Shown: positions 1 through 8,232 of the stretch, in pieces
Layout: the number at the start of each line of letters is the position of its first letter
Position numbering within the stretch: the stretch's first letter is position 1
Assembly (NCBI GenBank): GCA_937952305.1
Contig: CALFZO010000039.1
Coordinates: forward strand, 1 to 21,904
DNA: 21,904 nt
From: an uncultured Anaerolineales bacterium
GTDB taxonomy: Bacteria > Chloroflexota > Anaerolineae > Anaerolineales > UBA6663
Direction of reading: 5' to 3'
Position numbers and translations under genes: made by a program
The notes under the pieces: model-generated
Told to the model about the DNA's origin: nothing
The model's input: the letters and a program-made list of their open reading frames with translations, nothing else
Database searches by the model: none

Positions 1-10
1 CGCGTTTGGG

Positions 11-343
11 TCAGTGCTCAGCGCCGTGAGCGGGCGCAATCCCCATCACGATCACCAGGCGTTCGGCCGCCTCGTTGCGCACGCCGTGCGGCACGCCGGC
101 CGGAGCCCAGACCACCCCCCCGGCCCCCACGTTCTGGACCTCGTCGCCGACGGTGAAGACGCCCTCCCCGGCCTGCACCAGATAAAACTTATCCTGGTCC
201 GCGTGCGCGTGGAGGGCCTGCGCCTGGCCGGGCTCCAGGCAGTTTAGGCCCAGCAGCAAACGCGCGCTCTCAAACAAGGTGGCTTTGAAAAACTTGTCCG
301 GCCGCGCGCCCACGTGCCGCCGATAGTCGGTGAAGTTGCTCAT
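11..343 (-). CDS. small single-domain cupin protein
   Basis: A 110-residue protein that is essentially one cupin barrel. Cupin motif 1 is visible as HAHADQDKFYLVQAGEG, with two metal-type histidines but Lys/Asp where the classic motif has its Glu. Motif 2 is GGVVWAPAGVPHGVRN, with PxG, His and Asn. Such one-domain Cupin_2 proteins bind a metal or small ligand and their roles vary; no substrate can be named. The start is the ATG whose complement is at 341-343, because AGGAGG (complement at 348-353) lies 4 nt upstream. A longer reading to 451 has an Arg-rich extension unlike any cupin. The gene is divergent from the giant protein gene and ends 10 bases from the window edge, so its downstream context is unseen. 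Confidence 0.88.
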   Translation of the reverse strand: MSNFTDYRRHVGARPDKFFKATLFESARLLLGLNCLEPGQAQALHAHADQDKFYLVQAGEGVFTVGDEVQNVGAGGVVWAPAGVPHGVRNEAAERLVIVMGIAPAHGAEH

Positions 344-432
344 ACGGCCTCCTGCAGCGCGCCCAGTATAGCCGCAATCCGCTCTCCGGCGCGCGCTCGG
401 AAATTGCTGGTCCCGCGCGCTCCGCCTTGATC

Positions 433-438
433 TATAAT
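433..438 (+). promoter_or_regulatory. -10 box (TATAAT) for the giant surface protein gene
   Basis: A perfect TATAAT lies 58 nt upstream of the chosen start codon at 497. No good TTGACA is found at 16-18 bp spacing; the nearest TTGCTG (404-409) is 23 bp away. The box overlaps the alternative ATG at 437, which argues against that start, since transcription would begin near 445. Confidence 0.5.
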
Positions 439-496
439 GCGCGCAGTCCACAAGACTCTTCTAATTGAAGCGATCCGTTGCGGCATGGAGGCCCCC

Positions 497-3400
497 ATGT
501 TGGCTCTCGCGCGACTCCGGCTGGCCGCGTCGGTCACGCCCGGGACGGCGCCAGCGTTGTCTGCGCGCCGGATTGTGCTGGCGGGTTTGGCCCTGATCCT
601 GGCCTGGCCCCGCCTCGTCACCTCCCCGGCCACTAACACCGCCAGCCTCACTCAATCCGCACCCGTCCAGCCGGCCCCGGCTCTGCCGGACTCAACCGCC
701 GCGGCGCCCCAGATCCCGGCGCCGGGCGCCGCACCGGTGGCGCCGCGCGCCCATTGGCCCGCCGAACTGGCCGGCCGGCCCGAAGTGGTCGCTCTGCGCA
801 CCGCCCACACGGCCACGTACCTGCTCGACGGCGGCCGGTTAGTGAGCGTGCTGGACACCACGCCCCTGCACTACCAGACCCCTGATGGCAGCTGGCAGCC
901 GATTAACGCGGCCTTCGCGGCGGTGGCGGGCGGTTTCGTCAACGCCACGAACACCCTGCAGTTGAGCGTCGCCGCCGCTAACGGCCAGGCCCGCCTGACG
1001 AGCGCGGCCGTGGGCCTGGGTTGGGAGCCGCGCGCCGTGCTGGCCGTCGATCAATTCGACCGTGAGCAGACCGTGGCGGAACCGCTGGCCGCCAGCCGCG
1101 CCCTGCCCGGCGTCCGCAGCGCCGACGGACGCACGCTCGCCTTTCCGGGCGCGTGGAGTCTGGCCGGTCTGCAAGAGACCTGGCAGACCAGCGCCGGCGC
1201 AGCTGAATACCGCCTGCGCTTGGACACTCCGCCCGCCGCCGCCGGCGCGCCGGCCGCGCTCGACCTGGCCGTCCGCGTGACGCTGCGGCCCGGTACGACT
1301 GTGCGCGTGGATGGACAGCCGGCCGCCCTGCCGCTGGACACAGATCGGGCCCTTGAGTTCACCGGCGCCGCTGGCGGCGCGGTCACGCTGTACCCGCCGG
1401 CCGCCGTCGACGCCGCCCAGGCGCGCACGCCGGGCCGCTACCGTGTGACGGCCACGGCTGAGCCCGGCGTGGTGGAACTGCGCGTGCGCTTCCCGTGGGT
1501 CTGGCTGGCCGCGCCGGAACGGCGTTATCCCGTGCTTCTGGATCCGCTCTTTGAAGTGAAGTCTGGGACCGAGTTGCGCCGGGCCGTCTACGCCGAGGAC
1601 GGCAGCTTCAAACGCCTGGACCCCGGCGCGGACGGCGGCGTGCTCGGCTGGCTCAGCGACACGGACAACAGCGTGGTCTTCCAGCGTCTGCTGGCGCGCT
1701 TCGAGCTGCCGTCGATGCCGGCCGGGACACGCGTGGAGCGCGCCTACCTGCTGGCCCGGCCGGAGCGCGTGCTGCCCGGCGGCTATGCCGTGATGACCGT
1801 GGACCTGCGCGCCTTCGAGCCCGCCAGCGGCGATTGGCGCGCCGGCCTCCCGCCGGACCTGGCCGCCGCGCGCCCGCTGCCTTCACCCAACAGCGGCCTG
1901 CTGTTGGCCCAGGATCACCTCAGCGTCGTGGCGGCGCATTGGGATATCACGGCCCTGGCCCAGGACTGGGCGCGCGTCTGGGATAACCCGACCGACCCGG
2001 CGCTGGCGTTGCTCAACACCGGCCTGCTTCTGGAACTCGGCCCGGTGCGCTGTCTGCCCGGTTGTGACGGCGTACGCGCCGGCCTGCGCTTCCCGGCGCC
2101 GTCGCGCTGGCCCACGGGCGACCTCGCCAGCGCGCAATCCTTCCAGGACGCCGCCAGCCCCTACGTGCTCACCGACGGCAGCGGCTTGCGCCTGATGGTC
2201 TACTCCGCTGGCCCGACTCTGCTGGAGACATCTGCCGCCGGCGAGAACGTGGCCGTGGTCGCGGGGACGCCCAGCGATGATCCGAACGACTACCAGGCCG
2301 AGCACGAGTTCCGCCTGACGACGACGCCGGACCGCTGGCAGGCGCTGGCCGTGCGCGGCCGCGGCCGCGAAGCCGTTGACCCCCTCGACGCCGACAACCG
2401 CCTCGTGCCAGTGCAGGGCGCCTTCAACGTCGGCGTGCGCGCCGCCGACGGCGCCCGCCTGGCCGATCTCGCCGCCGAGCGCGGCCTGGCCTACGGCGTT
2501 TTCCGCGCGCCTGCGGCCCAGACCTACAGCGCGCGTGTCAGCGCCATGGCCGCTGTGCCCAGCGGCTACGACGCCCGCCTGGTGGGTCAGGACGCCCAGG
2601 CCATCGCGGTGGCCGCCGACACGAGCCAAACCCGCGAGTACCTCATCCGCAGCGATTCGCCGCTGACGCTCATCGGCCTGGACCTGCCGGCCGGGACGCG
2701 GGCCCGCGTGGACGTGGCCGTGGTCGAGGCCCTCGATGTCGAGAACGCCAGCCGCCACTCCGCCCAGGCCGCCGGCTTCCTCGGCCGGCTGTACACCGAG
2801 GCCGCCGGGCTGGCGGCTGGCGGCGTGCGTCTCAACGCCAACAACGACACCGGCCTGGGCCAGTTCCGGTTGAGCAGCGGGCCGTTCCCGGTGGACGCGA
2901 CCGCGGCGGCGCTCGCTTTGGCGTACACGGGTCCGGCCATCACCACGCCCATCCCGCCGCCGATCATCCACGCGCCCGAGTCGGGCGGCGACGAGTCCCA
3001 GGCCGTCAACGCTCTCAGCCTGCTCACCTTCCGCGTCAAGGTCACGGTCACGGCCTGCGGCACCGACCCGTTCGGCAACCCCGCCTTCCCCACCGCCGAC
3101 GGCCAATGCCAGGTGCTCAAGTGCCCGACTTCCACGGCCGGCTACGGCGCGGCCGGGCCGTTCGGCGTGTGGCGTGATCCCGGCGCGGCCGATCTGCTCG
3201 GGCCGGCCAGCGATCTGTCCGCGCCGACCATCGGCGTGATCGGCGGGCGCGTGGCCGCCGACGGCAGCGTGGGACCCTCGGCCGAATTCGGGGACGCCGC
3301 TCCGGACACGGTCCTCATCCGCTGCGGGCCGGCCGCTGACCCCAACCCGCTGCTGGCCTACCTGCCCGTCTTTCAAGCGCCGCTGACCGTTCAAGGCGCG

Positions 3401-6400
3401 CGCCTGGCGCCGGCGACCCACGCCGACCCGGCCTTGCTCAACGCCTGGCCGCTCGACGATCGCGCCGACCTCACGAGCCGCGCCTACTTCGCCGACCCCA
3501 ACGCCGGCACGGCCGGCGGCACCGCGGCCCTGCGGCGCGACCTCGGCGCTGGCCCGCAGGTCGCCGCCGCCGACTTCGCCGTGGCGTGGACGCTGACCGC
3601 CGACGGCTGGCCGACGCTGATCGGCAGCGCAGCCCAGACCGGCGGCGGCGCCCCCACTGTGGCCGGACTGAGCGTTGACCTGGGGACGGCGTTTTCGCTG
3701 TCGAGCGAGCCGGCCCGCGGCGCCTACGATGAGCGCGCGTTTACGGGCCTGGTCGCCGGCGCCGGCCGCGTCACACAGCCGGCCGCTTTCGGCGGCGCCA
3801 GCCAGCCCGTGCAGGCCGTGCTCCTGCCGCGCGGCCGCGCCCTCCCGGAGGCCGGCGGACCTTGCCGGGACAGCGCCGGCCAGGCGCTCAGCTGCCTCGA
3901 CCTGCGCTCGCCCGCCAACCTCCTCGATCGCCACTGGACCATGCCGGACGTGCACCTCACCGGGCCGGCCGCCACCGTGGCCGTCGGCGTGCCGGGTGCG
4001 CTGCACGTTTACAGCACCGACCACCCGTTGGGGGCGGAGGCACAGGCCGCGGCGGCGTCCTTCAGCTACGACACCTTCGGCGCGCGCGTCAGCGTGACGC
4101 AGGAGAGCTGCGAGGCCGGCGGGCCGGCCGTCACCGTGGTGCGCGGCGAGACGTTGATGGCGCTGCCGAATGTCGGCGCCAGCGGCGACCCCGCCGACCT
4201 GCTGCGCTCCAGTTTCAAGCTGTGCGCGACCAGCCTGCGCGAGGTGCTCTTCCAGTTTAAGTCCACGGTCGGTGTCCCGCTCGGCAACAGCGGCCTCTTC
4301 CTAACTGGCGCCCAGGGCGAGGTCAAACTCGCCCCGGCCTTCACCACCATCACCTTCGGCCTGGACTTTCAGGCCGCGTCCGGCGCCGACGGCGGCCTGC
4401 TCAAGGGCACCGGCACGGTCACCCTCGACACGCGCGGCCTGTTCGCGTTCAACGGCCAGTTCGGCCTGCTCAAGGGCTACCTGAGCGGCAGCGGCGATTT
4501 ATGGGTGAGCTGGAGCCCGCTCGACCTCGGCCTTAAGGCCCAGGTCAACGTGCCCGCGCGCGAGCCGTGGCTCACGGCCACCCTGCGCGGCCATATCTGG
4601 ACGGGCCGGGGCTGGGGCGGGCGCTACGCCTGGCTGCCCGACGATGACCAACGCCACATCGCGGCCGAGCTCACCGCGCGCCTGCGCCTGCCCGAGGCGG
4701 CCGTCCTGGACTGGGGGCCGCTGGAGATCCCGCCCGACGACGTCGAGTTGTTGGGAATCGACCTGGCCTTCGGCCAGTTCTGCACGAACGCCGCCTGCAC
4801 CGAGTTCGAGTGGGGCCTCAAAGGCAAGTTCCCGCTCCTGGGCTACGATATCGGCCTGTACTACAGCTTCGGCCGCGACCTGACCGACCCCGACCTGAAC
4901 CCCGGCCGGCTGGCCTTCAACCTGGGCAACGACGGCTACGTGCTCATCGATCAGTATGCCGGCGCCAGCGCGGTCCCGGCGGCCGCGCCGGCGTCCACGG
5001 CCGCGCCCGTGGCGATCACGCCGCCGCCGCCAGTCACCGATGGGACCGCCATCGTCTCGCTCACCGTTAACGCCGGCGTCGAGCAGATCCTGGTGGGCCT
5101 GGGCTGGTGGGCGGGCGCGCCGCAGCTCACGCTCATCGACCCGAACGGCGTGGCGGTGACGCCCGCCAACGCGCCGGCCTTCAGCGCCGAAATCTCGGCC
5201 ACGCTCACCAGCACGCTGATCGGCGTGCGCGCGCCGCAGCCCGGCCAGTGGCAGGCGCGGCTGAGCAACCTCAGCCCGGATCGCGTCGAGAACTACAAGT
5301 TCGTGTTCCTGGCCAACCGCGGCGCGCCGGTCAAGGCCGGCGCCCCCTTGCTGCTCACGCCGGCGCTGCCGGACTCGCCCGGCACCGGCTTCTTCCGCGT
5401 GCGTTGGCAGGTGCCGGCCGGCGTCTCCGACCAGGCCCGCCTCAACCTGTACGCCCTCGGCCCCGTGCCCGGCAACAAGCTCGTGCCGGACACCGACGAC
5501 ATCGGCGTGCCCATCGCCTTGCACGTGCCGCTGCGCGACGGCGCCTACAACTGGAGCACAGTCGGCTGGCCCAACGGCACTTATCAGGTCTATGCGGTGA
5601 TGGAGGACGGCGTGGCAGACTCCGCCGCCAACAACGCCGCCGACTTGTGCGTGCCGCTCACCAGCGCCCTGCCCGACGTCAGCGCCTTCGACCCGGCCCG
5701 CTTCCCGGGCGCGCTCAGGTTCCTGGCGGCCGGCACGGTCAAGATCGACGACCAGGCGGCGCCGCCGACCCCGAGCGGGCTGACGCTGACCCCGGGCGAC
5801 AGCGCCCTGCTGGCAGAATGGCCGGCTTCCACCGATCCGTACGTCGTGGCCTACCTCGTCGAATGGGGTCCGCCCGAGAACGTGCGCGCGCAGCGCGTCG
5901 CCGCCGAGCGCGCGCCGGCGCTGCGCCTGGGCGGGCTCGACAACGGTGTGAGCGTGCCGGTGCGTGTGGCCGCGGTGCGCGTCAACGGCACGGTCAGCGC
6001 CTTCTCGCCGGACGTCTCGGCCGCTCCGGACGCCGCCATCCCATCCCTGCCCACGCCGCCCACCGAGCTCTCGGCCACACACATCACAGCCACCAGCCTG
6101 ACGCTGGCCTGGACGCCCGCGGCCGGCGCGCCGCCGGACGGTTACCGCGTCACCTACACGCGCCTGGGACGAACTGGAGAGACGGGCGCGTTGACGACGC
6201 TGGAAACCGGGGCCGAGTTGACCGGCCTGACAACGGGCGCCGTGTATGAAGTCCGCGTCAACGCGCACAGCGCGGCCTGGAACGGCCTGCGTTCTGAGCC
6301 GTTGCGGGTGCTGATCACGAGCGGCACTGACGCTGACGGCGATGGGCTGCCCGACGACTGGGCCGCCGCCTTCGCCGTTACCGGCGCGGACGCCGACGCC

Positions 6401-7564
6401 GACGGCGACGGCCTGACCAATGCCCAGGAGTTTGCGGCCGCGACAGCGCCCACGCTTCAGGACAGCGACGGCGACGCACTGAGCGATGCCGAGGAGGTCA
6501 ACAGCGCCGGCCTCAGTGATCCGCTGGACGCGCTCAGCGCGCAGGCTTATCCGTGGCAGCCGCGGCTCACGTTGAGCGAGCGCCGCTTGCGCTTTGTGGT
6601 AGACCTGGACGCCGGCGGCGCCGTGCCGACGCAGACCGTGGGCTGGGCCAATAGCGGCGGCGGCGCCTTGGCGCTGCAGGCCGCGGCCCAAGCCCCCTGG
6701 CTCATCGTCGGCGCCGGGGCGGACACCGTCGCGATCAGCGTGGACAAAGCGCGGCTGGCGCAGCCCGGCTTCTACAGCGGCGTGCTGCGGCTGACGCCGG
6801 CCCCCGGCAGCGACGCGCTGATCGGGCCGCCGGCCTGCGTGCGCGTGGACGTGTGGGCGTTCGCCAAACCCAAGCCCAGCGGCGGGGACGGCGGGCGCGT
6901 GACGCGCGGCCTGCAAGCCTTGTATACGTTTGAAGAAGGGCGCGGTGCGCTGGTGCGCGATGTGTCCGGCGCGGGGACGGCCCTCAACCTGACGATCGGG
7001 GACAGCGGCGCGGTGCGCTGGGTGGCCGGCGGCCTGGTGATCCGGTCCGGCACGCAACTGGTCTCGACGGCGCCGGCCGGCAAGCTCGTGGAGGCGGCCA
7101 ACCGCAGCCAAGAGTTCACGCTGGAGGCTTGGGTGCGGCCGGCCACCTCGGGTCGCGAGCGGGGCAGCCTGTTCGCGCTGGCCAAGGCGCCGGCTACGGT
7201 GGCGCTGGCGTTGGGCCAGGTCCGCGATCGCTTCGCCCTGTTCCAGGTCGCCAGCGGGCGGACCGTGGACTGGCTGGCGACGCCTGGTCAGGCGGCGTCC
7301 GGCGCCCTCCTCCACATCGTCTATACGCGCGACCAGGCCGGGATGCTGCGCGCCTACGTGAACGGCGTCGAGGTGGCCCGGCGCGATCTGGGCAGCCGCG
7401 CTTTGGGCTGGGACGCCAGCCTGCCGCTGACGCTGGCCAATGTGCCCGGCGGCCGGTTCCCGTGGCTGGGCGAGTTCCAGTTGGCGGCGTTCTACGGCCG
7501 GCGGCTGAGCGCGGCCGAAGTGCAGCGCAACTTCAACGCCGGGCCGGGCGGCGCCCAAAAATAA
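497..7564 (+). CDS. giant secreted multidomain protein (DNRLRE, FN3, TSP3-like, LamG)
   Basis: A 2355-residue protein with an N-terminal signal or anchor (residues ~22-44; RRIVLAGLALIL core). Domains, with approximate residues: a YPVLLDP segment (~344) leading into a DNRLRE-like domain (~358-571, with WDITALAQDW and a GLLLEL strand); a long beta-rich region without a recognised domain (~575-1510); a PPC/VWA-tail-like beta sandwich (~1514-1611); two fibronectin type III domains (~1754-1844 and ~1851-1938); Ca-binding TSP3-type repeats (~1943-2010; DADGDGLPDDW, DADGDGLTNAQEF, DSDGDALSDAEEV); a BACON-like sandwich (~2018-2123); and a C-terminal LamG/concanavalin-like domain (~2135-2350). No LPxTG, CTERM or enzyme motif is visible. 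The start at 497 has GGAGG 5 nt upstream (487-491), unlike the ATGs at 437 and 485. It is probably an exported adhesin or matrix-type protein; the function is inferred only from domain content. It is monocistronic, with its own promoter box and terminator. Confidence 0.88.
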   Translation: MLALARLRLAASVTPGTAPALSARRIVLAGLALILAWPRLVTSPATNTASLTQSAPVQPAPALPDSTAAAPQIPAPGAAPVAPRAHWPAELAGRPEVVALRTAHTATYLLDGGRLVSVLDTTPLHYQTPDGSWQPINAAFAAVAGGFVNATNTLQLSVAAANGQARLTSAAVGLGWEPRAVLAVDQFDREQTVAEPLAASRALPGVRSADGRTLAFPGAWSLAGLQETWQTSAGAAEYRLRLDTPPAAAGAPAALDLAVRVTLRPGTTVRVDGQPAALPLDTDRALEFTGAAGGAVTLYPPAAVDAAQARTPGRYRVTATAEPGVVELRVRFPWVWLAAPERRYPVLLDPLFEVKSGTELRRAVYAEDGSFKRLDPGADGGVLGWLSDTDNSVVFQRLLARFELPSMPAGTRVERAYLLARPERVLPGGYAVMTVDLRAFEPASGDWRAGLPPDLAAARPLPSPNSGLLLAQDHLSVVAAHWDITALAQDWARVWDNPTDPALALLNTGLLLELGPVRCLPGCDGVRAGLRFPAPSRWPTGDLASAQSFQDAASPYVLTDGSGLRLMVYSAGPTLLETSAAGENVAVVAGTPSDDPNDYQAEHEFRLTTTPDRWQALAVRGRGREAVDPLDADNRLVPVQGAFNVGVRAADGARLADLAAERGLAYGVFRAPAAQTYSARVSAMAAVPSGYDARLVGQDAQAIAVAADTSQTREYLIRSDSPLTLIGLDLPAGTRARVDVAVVEALDVENASRHSAQAAGFLGRLYTEAAGLAAGGVRLNANNDTGLGQFRLSSGPFPVDATAAALALAYTGPAITTPIPPPIIHAPESGGDESQAVNALSLLTFRVKVTVTACGTDPFGNPAFPTADGQCQVLKCPTSTAGYGAAGPFGVWRDPGAADLLGPASDLSAPTIGVIGGRVAADGSVGPSAEFGDAAPDTVLIRCGPAADPNPLLAYLPVFQAPLTVQGARLAPATHADPALLNAWPLDDRADLTSRAYFADPNAGTAGGTAALRRDLGAGPQVAAADFAVAWTLTADGWPTLIGSAAQTGGGAPTVAGLSVDLGTAFSLSSEPARGAYDERAFTGLVAGAGRVTQPAAFGGASQPVQAVLLPRGRALPEAGGPCRDSAGQALSCLDLRSPANLLDRHWTMPDVHLTGPAATVAVGVPGALHVYSTDHPLGAEAQAAAASFSYDTFGARVSVTQESCEAGGPAVTVVRGETLMALPNVGASGDPADLLRSSFKLCATSLREVLFQFKSTVGVPLGNSGLFLTGAQGEVKLAPAFTTITFGLDFQAASGADGGLLKGTGTVTLDTRGLFAFNGQFGLLKGYLSGSGDLWVSWSPLDLGLKAQVNVPAREPWLTATLRGHIWTGRGWGGRYAWLPDDDQRHIAAELTARLRLPEAAVLDWGPLEIPPDDVELLGIDLAFGQFCTNAACTEFEWGLKGKFPLLGYDIGLYYSFGRDLTDPDLNPGRLAFNLGNDGYVLIDQYAGASAVPAAAPASTAAPVAITPPPPVTDGTAIVSLTVNAGVEQILVGLGWWAGAPQLTLIDPNGVAVTPANAPAFSAEISATLTSTLIGVRAPQPGQWQARLSNLSPDRVENYKFVFLANRGAPVKAGAPLLLTPALPDSPGTGFFRVRWQVPAGVSDQARLNLYALGPVPGNKLVPDTDDIGVPIALHVPLRDGAYNWSTVGWPNGTYQVYAVMEDGVADSAANNAADLCVPLTSALPDVSAFDPARFPGALRFLAAGTVKIDDQAAPPTPSGLTLTPGDSALLAEWPASTDPYVVAYLVEWGPPENVRAQRVAAERAPALRLGGLDNGVSVPVRVAAVRVNGTVSAFSPDVSAAPDAAIPSLPTPPTELSATHITATSLTLAWTPAAGAPPDGYRVTYTRLGRTGETGALTTLETGAELTGLTTGAVYEVRVNAHSAAWNGLRSEPLRVLITSGTDADGDGLPDDWAAAFAVTGADADADGDGLTNAQEFAAATAPTLQDSDGDALSDAEEVNSAGLSDPLDALSAQAYPWQPRLTLSERRLRFVVDLDAGGAVPTQTVGWANSGGGALALQAAAQAPWLIVGAGADTVAISVDKARLAQPGFYSGVLRLTPAPGSDALIGPPACVRVDVWAFAKPKPSGGDGGRVTRGLQALYTFEEGRGALVRDVSGAGTALNLTIGDSGAVRWVAGGLVIRSGTQLVSTAPAGKLVEAANRSQEFTLEAWVRPATSGRERGSLFALAKAPATVALALGQVRDRFALFQVASGRTVDWLATPGQAASGALLHIVYTRDQAGMLRAYVNGVEVARRDLGSRALGWDASLPLTLANVPGGRFPWLGEFQLAAFYGRRLSAAEVQRNFNAGPGGAQK

Positions 7565-7584
7565 CCGTGGCGGCAGGCAGTGAG

Positions 7585-7624
7585 AGCGCCGGGGCGACGC
7601 ATAAGTTCCCCGGCGCTTTTGTTT
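7585..7624 (+). terminator. Rho-independent terminator of the giant protein gene
   Basis: Perfect 10-bp stem AGCGCCGGGG (7585-7594) with CCCCGGCGCT (7608-7617), a 13-nt loop, then TTTTGTTT. It starts 21 nt after the stop codon. Confidence 0.9.
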
Positions 7625-7643
7625 CCCGGCCCACGGCGCCGCG

Positions 7644-7673
7644 AAAAAAAGCCGCGTGACCCAGTCACGCGGC
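7644..7673 (-). terminator. Rho-independent terminator of the STAS-like gene
   Basis: On the minus strand, GCCGCGTGAC pairs with GTCACGCGGC (7651-7660 and 7664-7673) around a 3-nt loop, followed by seven T (A tract at 7644-7650). It lies 38 nt downstream of the 7712 stop and back-to-back with the plus-strand terminator at 7585-7624. Confidence 0.88.
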
Positions 7674-7711
7674 AACAGGTGCTCCGGCAGGCGCGGCGGC
7701 CGAGAATCGCG

Positions 7712-8113
7712 TTACTGGCTCTCCAGCCACTTCATCGCTTCGTCGGGGTCGGTGAAAAACTTGGCCGTCACCCCCAGCGCCGAGTACTGCGCCACCAGGC
7801 GCTCCATCCCGGCCTGCGCCAGGACTTTCTCGGGCTGCACGATCGCCCAGTATTTCCAGCCGGCCGCCAGGGTCTGCGGGAACCAGTTCGTCTGGCCCCA
7901 ATCAGCGTCCTCTTTGGACAGGACCGTGTTGGCGCGGTCATCCGAGAGCCACTTGCGGGCCTGGTTCTTTTTCATCACATCGGTCCCGGCCAGAAGGAAT
8001 TCGCGAAACTCCTTGCCGAAGATGAACTTGTGAAGCTGGTGGTGGACGATCTTCTTTTCGGGGTGATACCGCAGCGTCACGAACGGGTTATCGATGACGG
8101 TCTGAGTGGGCAT
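7712..8113 (-). CDS. STAS/SEC14 (SpoIIAA-like) domain protein
   Basis: A 133-residue soluble protein. The pattern of an N-terminal beta hairpin, an EFREFLLAG helix, QARKWLSDDR, the WFPQTLAAGWKYWAIVQPE strand-helix unit and a C-terminal FFTDPDEAMKWLES fits the SpoIIAA-like STAS/SEC14 family (PF11964 type). These small proteins are thought to bind lipids or act as regulatory partners; no substrate is known. The conserved KWLxDxR and W(F/x)P features can be seen. The ATG (complement 8111-8113) is chosen because AGGAG lies 8 nt upstream; a TTG two codons earlier would sit only 2 nt from that site. The gene follows the cytochrome b fusion on the same strand after 119 bp, with only a weak hairpin between, so co-transcription is possible but not shown. 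Confidence 0.72.
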   Translation of the reverse strand: MPTQTVIDNPFVTLRYHPEKKIVHHQLHKFIFGKEFREFLLAGTDVMKKNQARKWLSDDRANTVLSKEDADWGQTNWFPQTLAAGWKYWAIVQPEKVLAQAGMERLVAQYSALGVTAKFFTDPDEAMKWLESQ

Positions 8114-8184
8114 GCTCAATTCTCCTGTTTGGGTCAGCCGGAGGCCTGCGCTGAGCCGGATACCCAGGTTTTACAGGAGATCAC

Positions 8185-8207
8185 GCCCGGGTTCCATAAA
8201 CCCCGGC
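8185..8207 (-). other. imperfect hairpin between the cytochrome b fusion and the STAS-like gene
   Basis: GCCCGGGTT (8185-8193) pairs with AACCCCGGC (8199-8207) with one C-C mismatch and a 5-nt loop. No T tract follows on the minus strand, so it is not a convincing terminator. It may be a weak attenuator or an mRNA-processing or stabilising hairpin. Confidence 0.35.
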
Positions 8208-8232
8208 TGAAAAGTGGCGCCGCCGCGCCAGT

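Noticed and set aside
437..496. Upstream ATG starts (437 and 485) for the giant protein.
   Set aside because: 437 overlaps the TATAAT box and 485 has no ribosome site, whereas 497 has GGAGG at 5 nt and gives a better signal sequence.
340..651. Minus-strand frames across 340-655 that might be a gene upstream of the cupin.
   Set aside because: Arg-rich, overlapping the signal region of the giant gene, and lacking any ribosome site or domain.
1883..4024. 713-codon minus-strand frame.
   Set aside because: The same antisense artefact inside the giant gene, with no ribosome site or recognisable motif.
7651..7673. Palindrome considered as a protein-binding site.
   Set aside because: It is followed by seven T on the minus strand just after a stop codon, so a terminator explains it fully.
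4499..7675. Very long minus-strand reading frame (1058 codons) opposite the giant gene.
   Set aside because: Its protein is an Arg/Gln/Gly/Ala/Val-rich low-complexity chain with no domain, typical of the antisense frame of a high-G+C gene. The plus strand has clear domains throughout.
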